Part shown: positions 21,766 to 36,039 of the stretch, piece after piece
How the letters are laid out: every line of letters starts with the position of its first letter
Position numbering within the stretch: the stretch's first letter is position 1
DNA from: Strongylocentrotus purpuratus
Taxonomy: Eukaryota; Echinodermata; Echinoidea; Camarodonta; Strongylocentrotidae
Direction of reading: 5' to 3'
DNA length: 64,000 nucleotides
Assembly (NCBI RefSeq): GCF_000002235.5
Contig: NW_022145601.1
Location: 2,058,016 to 2,122,015, forward strand
Program-made: the position numbers and the translations under genes
Notes under the pieces: model-generated
Told to the model about the DNA's origin: nothing
Database searches by the model: none
What the model saw: only the letters and a program-made list of their open reading frames with translations

Positions 21766-23202
21766 CTAGAAATTTAATTCGTCACGAAGACGAATAAGGT
21801 GGTCTGTTTAAGTCTCATGATATATTTGAGAATGGGAGAAGTTATATAGACATGTAAACAATGATGACATGATGATGATCATGATAGTAAAGGTGATGAT
21901 GATGATAATGATAATGTTATATGACGATAAAAACGATAATGTTAATGATAATGATAATGATCATGATCATCATGATGATGATCATCTTCAGACCATGATG
22001 ATGATGATGATGGTGACATTGATGATGATGATGATGATATTGATGATGATGATGATGATGAGCATGAGCATGATCCTGACATCTGATTGAAAAATGAGGA
22101 AATATGTAGTTAGCAAATAGTCTCAGCTACAACATACTAAAATTTGGGAGAAAACTGTTGAATAATAACCGAGATACTGGTCAAAACACATTGTCATGCA
22201 GATTCATGTTTTGAAAAAAGTGACCTCCCATAGACATAACACGCAAATATGACAAATTATGCATTGTCGCCTTTAATTGAATATTTAACTATGATGACGT
22301 CATCCAAATGAAAAATAAATGACATATTTCTGATAGAGAATTATCTCAGCTACAACATATCAAAATCTGAGAGAAAATCGATGACCGATAAGTGAGATAA
22401 TCTCAATTAAACAAAAACAAAAATGACGTCATCAACAAAATACATTTTCTTTAGTTTAGATGCAAATATGATGATTTTGTTTCACTTTGTACGAGTCAGG
22501 GTGGTATGAAATCATATCTCCAACTCATGCTCTTTTCAACCATGATATAAAAATTGAGGGTCAACGGACTATCTGAAGAGCTATTTCGATTTATAAAGAA
22601 GCATGTTTTTGATAAAATTTACATTATATTGCCCATAGCAGCACGCGCGGAATTTGAACTTTGACGCGCGCTCACGGCCTTATGAAAGGTCATGAGTGAC
22701 TGAAATTAATGTAAATTGTCATTTACGGTAAGAGGAATCTAAATCATGTAAACAAATTGAATTTGACCTTTTCCGCGCGTTGTGAGCGCGCGCACCGCGC
22801 GCGGGGACAAGTACGGACGGAAATTTTTGAAATGCTTAAAATGACCTGATTCGTACTCTCGTTTAATAGTTAAGTGATTTTGAGCATTTTAAAATTTTGA
22901 CGCGCGCGTACGTGAGCGTCATGACCTTTATGTGACCTTTGATGACATGACTTGTTGACCCTTGACCTGAAGTATATGTGATATGAATATGAATGACCTT
23001 TGCTTAGGCATCATGAAGATATGATGGATAACGTGATTTCACAAAATGGCGCCTGGATGACGTCACAATGACCTGATGACCTTGAAAAGGTTACTGTCAC
23101 GTCTCATGACAATGACCTATGACTGTGTCAAAATTGAAAGAAATTAACACAACCGATCTTGAGTTAACCGATGAACAAAAAACGGGGAGAAATAAAAATA
23201 AA
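21766..23202 (-). mobile_element. HINE/Helentron-like tandem unit 1 (minus array)
   Basis: On the minus strand it ends with the ATC tract (about 21,880-22,070), GACAGACCACCT-like arm, hairpin ATTCGTC/GACGAAT and CTAG (21,766-21,769). Its interior from about 22,200 to 23,160 matches unit 4 at an exact offset of 4,208 bp. It has no tRNA-like module. Confidence 0.65.
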
Positions 23203-24614
23203 CTAGAAATTTAATTCGTCACGAAGACGAATAAGGTGGTCTGTCTTCAAGTCTTATAATAGATTATAATATTAACTATATTGAAAAAGGGAGAAGTTAT
23301 ATAGACATGTAAACAATGATGATTATGATGATGATCTTGATAGTAATGATTATGATGATGATGATGATGATGATGTTGATGAGGATGATGATCATGATCA
23401 TGAGCGTGATTCTGACATCTTATCGGAAGAATGAGGGTGATTTAGATAACATATAGTCTCAGCGACAACATACTAAAATTTGGGAGAAAACTGTTGAATA
23501 ACAACCGAGATACTGGTCAAAACACATTGTCATGCAGATTCATGTTTTGAAATAAGTGACCTTCCATAGACATAACACGCAAATATGACAAATTATGCAT
23601 TGTCGCCTTTAATCGAATATTTAACTATGATGACGTCATCTAAATGAAAAATAAATGACATATTTCTGATAGAGAATTATCTCAGCTACAACATATCGAA
23701 ATCTGAGAGAAAATCGATAACTAATAAGCGAGATAATCTCAATTAAACAAAGACAAAAATGACGTCATCAACAAAATACATTTTCTTTAGTTTAGATGCA
23801 AATATAAAGATTTTGTTTCACTTTGTACGAGTCAGGGTGGTATGAAATCATATCTCCAACTCATGCTCTTTCCAACCATGATATAAACATTGGGGGTCGA
23901 CGGACTATCTGAAGAGCTATTTCGATTTATAAAGTAGCATGTTTTTGATCAAATTTACATCATATTGCCCATAGCAGCACGCGCGGAATTTGAACTTTAA
24001 CGCACGCTCACGGCCTTATGAAAGGTCAAGAGTGACTGAAATTAATGTAAATTGTCATTTACGGTAAGAGGAATCTAAATCATGTAAACAAATTGAATTT
24101 GACCTTTTCCGCGCGTTGTGAGCGCGCGCACCGCGCGCGGGGACAAGTACGGACGGAAAATGTTGAAATGCTTCCAATGACCTGATTCGTACTCTCCTTT
24201 AGTAGTTAAGTGATTTTGAGCAATTTTAAATTTTGACGCGCACATACGCGCGCGTCATGACCTTTATGTGACCTTTGATGACATGACTTGTTGACCCTTG
24301 ACCTGAAGTATATGTGATATGAATATGAATGACCTTTGTTGATGCATCATGAAGATATGATGGATAACGTGATTTCACAAAATGGCGCCTGTATGACGTC
24401 ACGATGACCTGATGACCTTGAAAAGGTTACTGTCACGTCTCATGACAATGACCTATGACTGTGTCAAAATTGAAAGAAATTAACACAACCGATCTTGAGT
24501 TAACCGATGAACAAAAAACGGGGAGAAATAAAAATAAATAATAATAAATAAATAAATAAAGAAAGAAAATTCTGACGAAAACAATAGGTGATCTGTTTTC
24601 AACAGACCACCTAA
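23203..24614 (-). mobile_element. HINE/Helentron-like tandem unit 2 (minus array)
   Basis: The unit is 1,412 bp from CTAG to CTAG. Its 5' end at the high-coordinate side shows the full 5' hairpin (AGGTGGTCTGTT...AACAGATCACCT) next to the following unit's CTAG, defining the 5' boundary. The ATC tract is at 23,318-23,410. Confidence 0.65.
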
Positions 24615-26067
24615 CTAGAATTTAATTCGTCACGAAGACGAATAAGGTGGTCTGTCTATGTCTTATGACAAATTTGAGAAAGGGAGAAGTTATATAGACA
24701 TGTAAACAATGATGATCATGATGAACATGATGATAATCATGATAGTAAAGGTGATGATGATGATAATGATAATGTTATATGATGATAAAAACGATAATGT
24801 TAATGATGATAATGACCATAAGCATAATCCTGACATCTGATTGAAAAAAATGAGGAAATATTTAAATAGCAAATAGTCTCAGCTACAACATACTAAAATT
24901 TGGGAGAAAACTGTTGAATAATAACCGAGATACTGGTCAAAACACATTGTCATGCAGATACATGTTTTGACAAAAGTGACCTCCCATAGACGTAACACGC
25001 AAATATGACAAATTATGCATTGTCGCCTTTAATCGAATATTTCACTATGATGACGTCATTTAAATGAAAAATAAAGAACATATTTCTGGTAGAGAATTAG
25101 CTCAGCTACAACATATCAAAATCTGGTAGTAAATCGATTACCGATAAGCGAGATAATCTCAATTAAACAAAGACAAAAATGACGTCATCAACAAAATACA
25201 TTTTCTTTAGTTTAGATGCAAATATGAAGATTTTTTTTTCACTTTGTACGAGTCAGGGTGGTATGAAATCATATCTCCAGCTCATGCTCTTTCCAACCAT
25301 GATATAAAAATTGAGGGTCGACGGACTATCTGAAGAGCTATTTCGATTTATAAAGTAGCATGTTTTTGATCAAATTTACATTATATTGCCCATAGCAGCA
25401 CGCGCGGAATTTGAACTTTGACGCGCGCTCACGGCCTTATGAAAGGTCAAGAGTAACTGAAATTAATGTAAATTGTCATTTATGGTAAGAGGAATCTAAA
25501 TCATGTAAACAAATTGAATTTGACCTTTTCTGCGCGTTGTGAGCGCGCGCACCGCGCGCGGGGACAAGTACGGATGGAAATTTTTGAAATGCTTCAAATG
25601 ACCTGATTCGTACTCTCCTTTAGTAGTTAAGTGATTTTGAGCATTTTAAAATTTTGACGCGCGCGTACGTGCGCGTCATGACCTTTATGTGACCTTTGAT
25701 GACATGACTTGTTGACCCTTGACCTGAAGTATATGTGATTTGAATATGAATGACCTTTGCTTAGGCATCATGAAGATATGATGGATAACGTGATTTCACA
25801 AAATGGCGCCTGGATGACGTCACGATGACCTGATGACCTTGAAAAGGTTACTGTCACGTCTCATGACAATGACCTATGACTGTGTCAAAATTGAAAGAAA
25901 TTAACACAACCGATCTTGAGTTAACCGATGAACAAAAAACGGGGAGAAATAAAAATAAATAATAATAATAAATAAATAAATAAATAAAGAAAGAAAATTC
26001 TGACGAAAACAATAGGTGATCTGTCGTTGACAGACCACCTAATAATAATAATAATAATAATAATAAA
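24615..26067 (-). mobile_element. HINE/Helentron-like tandem unit 3 (minus array)
   Basis: The unit is 1,453 bp. It has a 5' hairpin (AGGTGGTCTGTC...GACAGATCACCT) and an AAT-repeat expansion (about 26,041-26,065) at the junction. The ATC tract is at 24,710-24,830. Confidence 0.65.
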
Positions 26068-27435
26068 CTAGAATTTAATTCGTCACGAAGACGAATAAGG
26101 TGGTCTGTCTATGTCTTATGACAGATTTAAGAATGGGAGAAGTTATATAGACATGTAAACAATGATGATCATGATGAACATGATGATAATCATGATAGTA
26201 AAGGTGATGATGATGATAATGATAATGTTATATGATGATAAAAACGATAATGTTAATGATGATGATGACCATAAGCATGATCCTGACATCTGATTGAAAA
26301 AAATGAGGAAATATTTAAATAGCAAATAGTCTCAGCTACAACATACTAAATTTGGGAGAAAACTGTTGAAGAACAACCGAGATACTGGTCAAAAAACCTT
26401 GTCATGCAGATTCATGTTTTGAAAAAAGTGACCTCCCATAGACATAACACGCAAATATGACAAATTATGCATTGTCGCCTTTAATTGAATATTTAACTAT
26501 GATGACGTCATCCAAATGAAAAATAAATGACATATTTCTGATAGAGAATTATCTCAGCTACAACATATCAAAATCTGAGAGAAAATCGATGACCGATAAG
26601 TGAGATAATCTCAATTAAACAAAAACAAAAATGACGTCATCAACAAAATACATTTTCTTTAGTTTAGATGCAAATATGATGATTTTGTTTCACTTTGTAC
26701 GAGTCAGGGTGGTATGAAATCATATCTCCAACTCATGCTCTTTTCAACCATGATATAAAAATTGAGGGTCAACGGACTATCTGAAGAGCTATTTCGATTT
26801 ATAAAGAAGCATGTTTTTGATAAAATTTACATTATATTGCCCATAGCAGCACGCGCGGAATTTGAACTTTGACGCGCGCTCACGGCCTTATGAAAGGTCA
26901 TGAGTGACTGAAATTAATGTAAATTGTCATTTACGGTAAGAGGAATCTAAATCATGTAAACAAATTGAATTTGACCTTTTCCGCGCGTTGTGAGCGCGCG
27001 CACCGCGCGCGGGGACAAGTACGGACGGAAATTTTTGAAATGCTTAAAATGACCTGATTCGTACTCTCGTTTAATAGTTAAGTGATTTTGAGCATTTTAA
27101 AATTTTGACGCGCGCGTACGTGAGCGTCATGACCTTTATGTGACCTTTGATGACATGACTTGTTGACCCTTGACCTGAAGTATATGTGATATGAATATGA
27201 ATGACCTTTGCTTAGGCATCATGAAGATATGATGGATAACGTGATTTCACAAAATGGCGCCTGGATGACGTCACAATGACCTGATGACCTTGAAAAGGTT
27301 ACTGTCACGTCTCATGACAATGACCTATGACTGTGTCAAAATTGAAAGAAATTAACACAACCGATCTTGAGTTAACCGATGAACAAAAAACGGGGAGAAA
27401 TAAAAATAAATAATAATAATAATAATAATAATAAA
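26068..27435 (-). mobile_element. HINE/Helentron-like tandem unit 4 (mosaic)
   Basis: The 3' portion (about 26,100-26,390) is nearly identical to unit 5 at offset 1,368 bp. The rest (about 26,430-27,370) is nearly identical to unit 1 at offset 4,208 bp. The 5' hairpin is missing at the high-coordinate side, where the AAT tract joins directly to the next CTAG. Confidence 0.65.
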
Positions 27436-28985
27436 CTAGAATTTAATTCGTCACGAAGACGAATAAGGTGGTCTGTCTATGTCTTATGACAGATTTAAGA
27501 ATGGGAGAAGTTATATAGACATGTAAACAATGATGATCATGATGAACATGATGATAATCATGATAGTAAAGGTGATGATGATGATAATGATAATGTTATA
27601 TGATGATAAAAACGATAATGTTAATGATGATGATGACCATAAGCATGATCCTGACATCTGATTGAAAAAAATGAGGAAATATTTAAATAGCAAATAGTCT
27701 CAGCTACAACATACTAAATTTGGGAGAAAACTGTTGAAGAACAACCGAGATACTGGTCAAAACACCTTGTCATGCAGATTCATGTTTTGAAAAAAGTGAC
27801 CTCCCATAGACATAACACGCAAATATGACAAATTATGCATTGTCGCCTTTAATCGAATATTTCACTATGATGATGTCATCTAAATGAAAAATAAATAACA
27901 TATTTCTAATAGAGAATTAGCTCAGCTACAACATATCAAAATCTGGGAGAAAATCGATCACTAATAAGTGAGATAATCTCAATTAAACAAAGACAAAAAT
28001 GACGTCATCAACAAAATACATTTGTTTAAGTTTAGATGCCAATATGATGACTTTATTTCACTTTGTACGAGTCAGGGTGGTATGAAATCATATCTCCAAC
28101 TCATGCTTTTTCCAACCATGATATAAAAAATGGGGGTCAATGAACTATCTGAAAAGCTATATCGATTTTTAAAATGGCATGTTTTTGATCAAATTTGCAT
28201 TATATTGCCCATAGCAGTACGCGCGGATTTTGAACTTTGACGCGCGCTCACGGCCTTATGAAAGGTCAAGAGTGACTGAAATTAATGTAAATTGTCATTT
28301 ACGGTAAGAGGAATCTAAATCATGTAAACAAATTGAATTTGACCTTTTCCGCGCGTTGTGAGCGCGCGCACCGCGCGCGGGGACAAGTACGGACGGAAAT
28401 TTTTGAAATGCTTAAAATGACCTGATTCGTACTCTCGTTTAATAGTTAAGTGATTTTGAGCATTTTAAAATTTTGACGCGCGCGTACGTGCGCGTCATGA
28501 CCTTTATGTGACCTTTGATGACATGACTTGTTGACCCTTGACCTGAAGTATATGTGATATCAATATGAATGACCTTTGCTTATGCATCATGAAGATATGA
28601 TGGATAACGTGATTTCACAAAATGGCGCCTGGATGACGTCACGATGACCTGATGACCTTGAAAAGGTTACTGTCACGTCTCATGACAATAACCTATGACT
28701 GTGTCAAAATTGAAAGAAATTAACACAACCGATCTTGAATTAACCGATGAACAAAAAACGGGGAGAAATAAAAATAAATAATAATAATAAAGAAAGAAAA
28801 TTCTGACGAAAACAATAGGTGATCTGTCGTTGACAGACCACCTAATAAATAAATAAAGAAAGAAAATTCTGACGAAAACAATAGGTGATCTGTCGAAAAC
28901 GACAGACCACCTAATAATAATAAAGGAAATTCTGACAAAAACAATAGGTGATCTGTCGTAGACGAGAGACCGCCTAAAATTGAGT
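27436..28985 (-). mobile_element. HINE/Helentron-like tandem unit 5 with triple 5' hairpins
   Basis: This is the innermost unit of the left arm. Its 5' side (28,800-28,980) shows three successive 5' hairpins of the AGGTGATCTGTC...GACAGACCACCT type separated by ATTCTGACGAAAACAATAGG-type spacers. It ends at the centre of the large inverted repeat. Confidence 0.6.
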
Positions 28986-29119
28986 GACCTGCCAATTTCA
29001 CAAAATGAGGTATAAAAATATGCTCATCTGGCCGTAATTAAATACCTAAAACCCCTGAGATTCCGGGGGCTCTACCCCCTGGACCCAATATTTCATGTAA
29101 ATGTCATCATGTTAAATGT
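28986..29119. other. Central spacer between opposed arrays
   Basis: This is a unique 130-bp sequence between the two arms. It contains a GC hairpin (GGGGGCTCTACCCCC near 29,070) in otherwise AT-rich DNA. No coding sense is seen. Confidence 0.5.
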
Positions 29120-30733
29120 AGATGGTCTGTCGTATTCAAAAGGTCACCTATTGATTTCGTTCTTTCTTTGTTCTTTTTAGGTGGTCTGTCGTTTTAGACG
29201 GATCACCTATTGTTTTCGTCAGAATTTTCTTTATTTATTTATTTATTCTTTATTAGGTGGTCTGTCAACGACAGATCACCTATTGTTTTCGTCAGAATTT
29301 TCTTTCTTTATTATTATTATTATTTATTTTTATTTCCTACACTTTTTTGTGCCATAGATAACTCAAGTTCGGTTGAGTCAATTTCATTCAATTTTGGCAC
29401 AGTCATAGGTCATTGCCATAAAACGTGACAGTAACCTTTTCAAGGTCATCAGGTCATCATGACGTCATCCAGGCGCCATTTTGTGAAATCACATTATCAA
29501 TCATATCTTTATGATGCATAAACAAAGGTCATTCATATTCATATCACATATACTTCAGGTCAAGGGTCAACAAGTCATGTCATCAAAGGTCACATAAAGG
29601 TCATGACGCGCACGTAGGCGCGCGTCAAAATTTTAAAATGCTCAAAATCACTTAACTATTAATCGAGAGTACGAATCAGGTCATTTTAAGCATTTCAAAA
29701 ATTTCCGTCCGTACTTGTCCCCGCGCGCGGTGCGCGCGCTCACAACGCGCAGAAAAGATCAAATTCAATTTGTTTACATGATTTAGATTCCTCTTACCGT
29801 AAATGACAATTTACATTAATTTCAGTCACTCTTGACCTTTCATAAGGCCGTGAGCGCGTGTGCTGCTATGGGCAATATAATGTAAATTTGATCAAAAACA
29901 TGCTACTTTATAAATCGAAATAGCTCTTCAGATAGTCCATCGACCCCCAATTTTTATATCATGGTTGGAAAAAGCATGAGTTGGAGATATGATTTCATAC
30001 CACCCTGACTCGTACAAAGTGAAACAAAATCTTCTTATTTGCATCTAAACTAAAGAAAATGTATTTTGTTGATGACGTCATTTTTGTCTTTGTTTAATTG
30101 AGATTATCTGGCTTATCAGTGATCGATTTTCTCCCAGATTTCGATATGTTGTAGCTGAGATAATTCTCTACCAGAACTATGCCATTTATTTTTCATTTGA
30201 ATGACGTCATCATAGTGAAATATTAGATTAAATGCGACAATGCATAATTTTTCATATTTGCGTGTTACGTCTATGGGAGGTCACTTTTGTCAAAACATTT
30301 ATCTGCATGACAATGTGTTTTGACCAGTATCTCGGTTATTATTCAACAGTTTTCTCCCAAATTTTAGTATGTTGCAGCTGGGACTATTTGCTATCTAAAT
30401 CCTTCCTTTTTTTCAATCAGATGTCAGGATCATGCTCATGCATGCTCATCATCATCATCATCAATATCATCATCATCATTATCATCAATGTCACCATCAT
30501 CATCATCATGGTCTGAAGATGATCATCATCAACATCATCATGATCATGATCATTATCATCATCATCATAAAAATTATCGTTTTTATCGTCATATAACATC
30601 ATTATCATCATCATCACCTTTACTATCATGATCATCATTGTTTACATGTCTATATAACTTCTCCCATTCTCAAATCTATCATAAGACTTAGACAGACCAC
30701 CTTATTCGTCTTCGTGACGAATTAAATTTCTAG
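29120..30733 (+). mobile_element. HINE/Helentron-like unit 1 (right + arm)
   Basis: The unit starts with several 5' hairpins (about 29,125-29,285), mirroring those of the left arm. The body has the family motifs and an ATC tract at 30,445-30,640. It ends with GACAGACCACCT, hairpin ATTCGTC/GACGAAT and CTAG at 30,730-30,733. Confidence 0.62.
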
Positions 30734-32208
30734 TTATTTATTTTTATTTCCTACACTTTTTTGTGCCATAGATAACTCAAGTTTGCTTCCGTCAATTTCA
30801 TTCAATTTTGGCACAGTCATAGGTCATTGCCATCAAACGTGACAGTAACCTTTTCAAGGTAATCAGGTCATCATGACGTCATCCAGGCGCCATTTAGTTA
30901 AATCACATTATCCATCATATCTTCATGATGCATAAGCAAAGGTCATTCATATTCATATCACATATACTTCAGGTCAAGGGTCAACAAGTCATGTCATCAA
31001 AGGTCACATAAAGGTCATGACGCGCACGTACGCGCACGTCAAAATTTTAAAATGCTCAAAATCACTTAACTATTAAACGAGAGTACGAATCAGGTCATTT
31101 TAAGCATTTCAAAATTTTCCGTCCGTACTTGTCCCCGCGCGCGGTGCGCGCTCTCACAACGCGCGGAAAAGGTCAAATTCAATTTGTTTACAAGATTTAG
31201 ATTTCTCTTACCATAAATGACAATTTACATTAATTTCAGTCACTCTTGACCTTTCATAAGGCCGTGAGCGCGCGTCAAAGTTCAAAATCCGCGCGTGCTG
31301 CTATGGGAAATATAATGCAAATTTGATCAAAAACATGCCAATTTAAAAATCAAAATAGCTCTTCAGATAGTCCGTTGACCCCAATTTTTTATATCATGGT
31401 TAGAAAAAGCATGAGTTGGAGATATGATTTCATACCACCCTGACTCGTACAAAGTGAAACAAAGTCATCATATTGGCATCTAAACTCAAACAAATGTATT
31501 TTGTTGATGACGTCATTTTTGTCTTTGTTCAATTAAGATTATCTCACTTATCTGTGATCACTTTTCTCTCAGATTTTGATATGTTGTAGCTGAGATAATT
31601 CTCTATCAAAAATATGCCATTCATTTTTCATTTCGATGACGTCATCATAGTTGAATATTCCATTAAAGGCGACAATGCATAATTTGTCATATTTGCGTAT
31701 TATGTCTATGGGAGGTCACTTTTTTCAAAACATGAATCTGCATGACAATGTGATTTGACCAGCGTCTCGGTTGTTATTCAAAATAGTTTTCAACCAAATC
31801 TTAATATGTTGTAGCTGAGACTTTATGCTATCTAAATATTTCCTCATTTTTTCAATCAGATGTCAGGATCATGCTCATACTCATCATCGTCATCATCATC
31901 ATCATCATCATCAATATGATCATCATCATCATCATCAATGTCACCACCATCATCATCATCATGGTCTAAAGATGATCATCATCAACATCATCATGATCAT
32001 GATCATTATCATCATCATTAACAATATCGTTTTTATCATCATATACCATTATCATTATCATCATCATCACCTTTACTATCATGATCATCATCATGTTAAT
32101 CATGATCATCATTGTTTACATGTTATATATAATTTCTCCCATTCTCAAATCTATCATGAGACTTACACAGACCACCTTATTCGTCTTCGTGACGAATTAA
32201 ATTTCTAG
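30734..32208 (+). mobile_element. HINE/Helentron-like unit 2 (right + arm)
   Basis: The unit is 1,475 bp from CTAG to CTAG, head to tail, and lacks a 5' hairpin. The ATC tract is at 31,880-32,120. It ends with hairpin and CTAG at 32,205-32,208. Confidence 0.62.
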
Positions 32209-33730
32209 TTTGTATTTATTTCCTACACTTTTTTGTGCCTAGGATAACTCAAGTTCGGTTTCGTCAATTTCATTCAATTTTGGCACAGTCATAGGTCATT
32301 GTCATGAGACGTGACAGGAACTTCTTCAAGGTCATCGGGTCATCGTGACGTCATCCCGATGCCATTTTGTGAAATCCCATTATCCAACATATTTTCATGA
32401 TGCTTAAGCATAGGTCAATCATATTCATATCACATATACTTCTGGTTAAGGGTCAACAAGTCATGTCATCAAAGGTCACATAAAGGTCATGACGCGCACG
32501 TACGCTTGCGTCAAAATTTTAAAATGCTCAAAATCACTTAACTATTAAACGAGAGTACGAATCAGGTCATTTTAAGCATTACAAAATTTTCCGTCTGTAC
32601 GTGTCCACGCGCGCGTTGCGCGCTCTCCCTACGCGCGAGAAAGGTCAAATTCAAATTTGTTACATGATTTAAATTCCTCTTACCGTAAATGACAATTTAC
32701 ATTAATTTCAGTCACTCTTGACCTTTCATAAGGCCATGAGCGCGCGTCAAAGTCCAAAATCCGCGCGTGCTGCTATGGGAAATATAATGCAAATTTGATC
32801 AAAAACATGCCATTTTAAAAATCGAAATAGCTCTTCAGATAGTCAGTTGACCCCAAACTTTTATATCATGGTTGGAAAAAGCATGAGTTGGAAATATGAT
32901 TTCATGTTTCATTTGACCCTCAATTAACTCATGACGTCATCATAATGGCCTCCGAACTCAAAATTTCAATTTGCATATTATGACGTTAGCAGATTTTTGG
33001 AAAATTGATTGTATCTCTGTAAATATTGATCAATTTTCTTTCAAATTTTGATATGTTCTACCTAAAAATATTCTCTACATATGCAGTTAACACGATATTT
33101 CATTTCGACAATGGTATTATGGCGTATTTTCGCGATTAAAGGAGACATGTCAATTGTTCACATTTTGCGTGCATTCTCTATGGGACATGACTTTTTCTTT
33201 CACGAGCAATATCTCCGTCGTTTAAGCTTCGTTTTTGCTGAGCTTTGAGTATGTTGTAGCTGAGACAATAAGCTATCACCAGTGTTCCCTTTATTTTTCG
33301 AACAGATCCTGGGATCATGCTCATATTTCACTTGCAAAGTGGGATTTGAGAATTTCATTTTCCGTTTACGTGTAATCGCAAAGGGAAATGTTTTGGCATA
33401 TCGGTAACGCACTTGACTTTCGACCTCGAGGTCCCGGGCGTCGTCTCCAACAATTTTGTTTCTTCACTTTTTTTTTTTACCTTTCACTGTACCATCTCCT
33501 TTGAATATTAAAACACGTACAATCGCAAATAATGTAATAAACAACCATATTTACTTTATTATTACCCTATTATCACTTGATCCATTATTCTTCATTCATC
33601 AACTCATATCTCAATACATCATTTTACATTACCATCATTTTATTGGGTAATTGAATTGAAGATGAGCATGATCATAAGAATTGAAGACAGACCACCTAAT
33701 TCGTCCCCATGACGAATTAAATTTCTATTT
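32209..33730 (+). mobile_element. Mosaic HINE/Helentron-like unit 3 (right + arm)
   Basis: The first part (to about 32,905) belongs to the right-array subfamily. The second part carries left-array motifs (CTCAATTAACTCATGACGTC, core near 33,136, tRNA-like module). The 3' end keeps the hairpin, but the terminal CTAG reads CTAT (33,726-33,729). The ATC tract is nearly gone. Confidence 0.58.
33384..33448 (+). ncRNA. tRNA-like module, copy 6 (deleted B box)
   Basis: The acceptor strands and A box are present, but about 9 nt including most of GGTTCGAGTCC are missing, leaving 65 nt. Pol III transcription from this copy is unlikely. Confidence 0.5.
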
Positions 33731-33995
33731 TTTTAATTTTTTTGTAATAAATAATAATAATAATAAAGTTTATTTAAGCATAAAATGAAACATGTACATA
33801 CAAATGAGTAACATAGTAAACATAATACGGTAAAGGACACCCTTAGAAGCAAATTGCTTGTGGTGGGGCCTTAAAAAGAAAAAACAAACTACACATAAAT
33901 TATACAGTTTAAAAACTTTAAAATAACATGATACAAATACACAAGCACGCTCACACATATACATACACACATACATTCAAAATATCCTCCTCTGC

Positions 33996-35660
33996 TCAAA
34001 CTTGTTTACATAAATCATTAAATAATAACTGTGTACATTGTACTTTAAATCGAGATAGAGTTGTACTTTCCTTAATATCATTACTCAAATTATTCCATTC
34101 CTTAATGCCATTTGAATAGAAAGAATTTTGTGCATTTGTCGTACGAACTTTAAATAAATGTAAATGATTTTTCTGACGAGTAGAATACGAGTGAATATCA
34201 CTATTAATAACAAAGTTTATATTAGGAATTTCTGGCAATAGGCGATTTTGAAATTTAAACATAAATATGCGAGTATTAAATTGAAACAATTCAAAAATTG
34301 GGACTACGTGTGTTTTAACAAAAAGTGGCCGTGATGGGGCTAAATAATCAGATTTAGTAATAATACGCACGGCTCGTTTCTGTAACAAATAAATCTTATC
34401 TATATATGATGCATAAGTATTTCCCCAAAAAATATTACAATAATTTACATGTGGAAAAATCATACTATTATACAACATAAGCAAAATATTTGATGGTAAA
34501 ACATGCTTTAGCTTTGACAAAACTCCAATACTTCGAGATAATTTCAACGAAATGCAATCAATATGAGGTTTCCAATTAAGTAATTCATCAATTATAATAC
34601 CAAGAAACTGAACACATTCTTTCCTTTTTATAATATTTACATCAATTTGTATAGGCAATAAATCACTAGGGATCTTCCGATTTCGAGAATGAAATATTAC
34701 ATAATTTGTTTTATCATAATTGAGAAATAATTTATTACATTTGAACCAATTATCCAATTTTATCAATTCATTATTCATAATATAAACTAAAGTAAATACA
34801 CTACTATGTGATGTAATAACGGAAGTATCATCTGCAAAGAGTGTAAAATTTAATACATTTGAAGATTGTTTAATATCATTTATATAAATTAAAAACAAAA
34901 GGGGCCCTAGAACTGATCCTTGAATAACACCACATATTACATCCCTTTTAGTCGAACAGACACCGTCAACCACCACATACTGCTTTCTATCACTCAAATA
35001 GTTTTCAATTAATTTCAATGGAAGGCCGCGAATACCATAATAATTTAATTTTTTGAGGAGTATGTGGTGGTCAATGGTGTCGAACGCTTTTGACAAATCA
35101 ATAAACACACCCAATGAATAATTACCCTTATCCATATTCTTAATTACATAATCTGTTAAATGAAGTGCTCCCAAACATGTAGAATAAGTCTTCCTAAATC
35201 CAAATTGCTCATTTATCAATAAATTGTTTTTAACCAAAAAATCATAAATTCTTTTTTGCAGGATTTCTTCAAATAATTTTGAAAAAATTGATAAAAGAGC
35301 AATTGGTCTATAATTTTTTATATTTTCTTTTTCATTTTTCTTATAAATGGGTATAATTTTAGCTAATTTCAAACTGTCGGGGAATACTCCAGAAGAAATT
35401 GATTTATTAAATATATCACATAATGGATCAACAATAAAGTGTTTACATTCTTTTACTACTCTGGAAGAAATACCATCTGGGCCACTTGCTTTATATGATT
35501 TCAATGTTTTACTAAGTTCAATTATTTCAAATACTGTAGTAAGTTTTAAAAACAATGTAAAATCATTATGATGTTTTAAATAATCATTAAATGAAGTATC
35601 TACAACAGGAATGCGACGAGCTAGATTACTCCCTACATTAACAAAGTATGAATTGAACAT
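33996..35660 (-). pseudogene. LINE reverse transcriptase portion of ORF2 (554 aa)
   Basis: The frame covers the RT domain: SYKASGPDGIS, NYRPIALLSIFSK, GFRKTYSTC, FIDLSKAFDTIDH, GVIQGSVLGPLLFLIYIND, then the catalytic LFADDTSV box. A C-terminal region with SRNRKIPSDLLP and KEWNNLSNDIKE follows. RT motifs and the catalytic Asp pair are intact. The listed start Met lies inside ORF2. An upstream frameshift and loss of the endonuclease domain make it a fragment. It resembles the 55-kb LINE but is clearly a different family. Confidence 0.85.
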
Positions 35661-36039
35661 TCAACAATCTCTTTTCTATTATTGTAACTAATATTTTCAA
35701 AATACATATTACATGGCAAATCATTCTTCTTGCTCTTTCCTAGTAATACATTAACTTGTGACCATGTTTTCTTGCAATCATGTTTATACTTAGCAAACAT
35801 TTTATAATAGTATTGTTTCTTAGCTGTTCGTAATAAAGAAGTTAATTTATTTTTATATATACACTGTTGCTCATAACGGTGGAATATTTTTGTTTATCCC
35901 AATTTATGGAATTATTTTAAAAATAATTTAAAAATACTAGATCTAGATAATAGTATACAGTCTCAGATTTTATTGAATAATAATTTGCCAATATGTGTTT
36001 TGCGTGACTGCTGAAGCATGTATATTATGCTACTATGTT

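Noticed and set aside
20886-33730. LTR retrotransposon or provirus as source of the direct and inverted repeats
   Set aside because: No gag, protease, RNase H or integrase motifs, no primer-binding site or polypurine tract; unit ends are hairpin plus CTAG.
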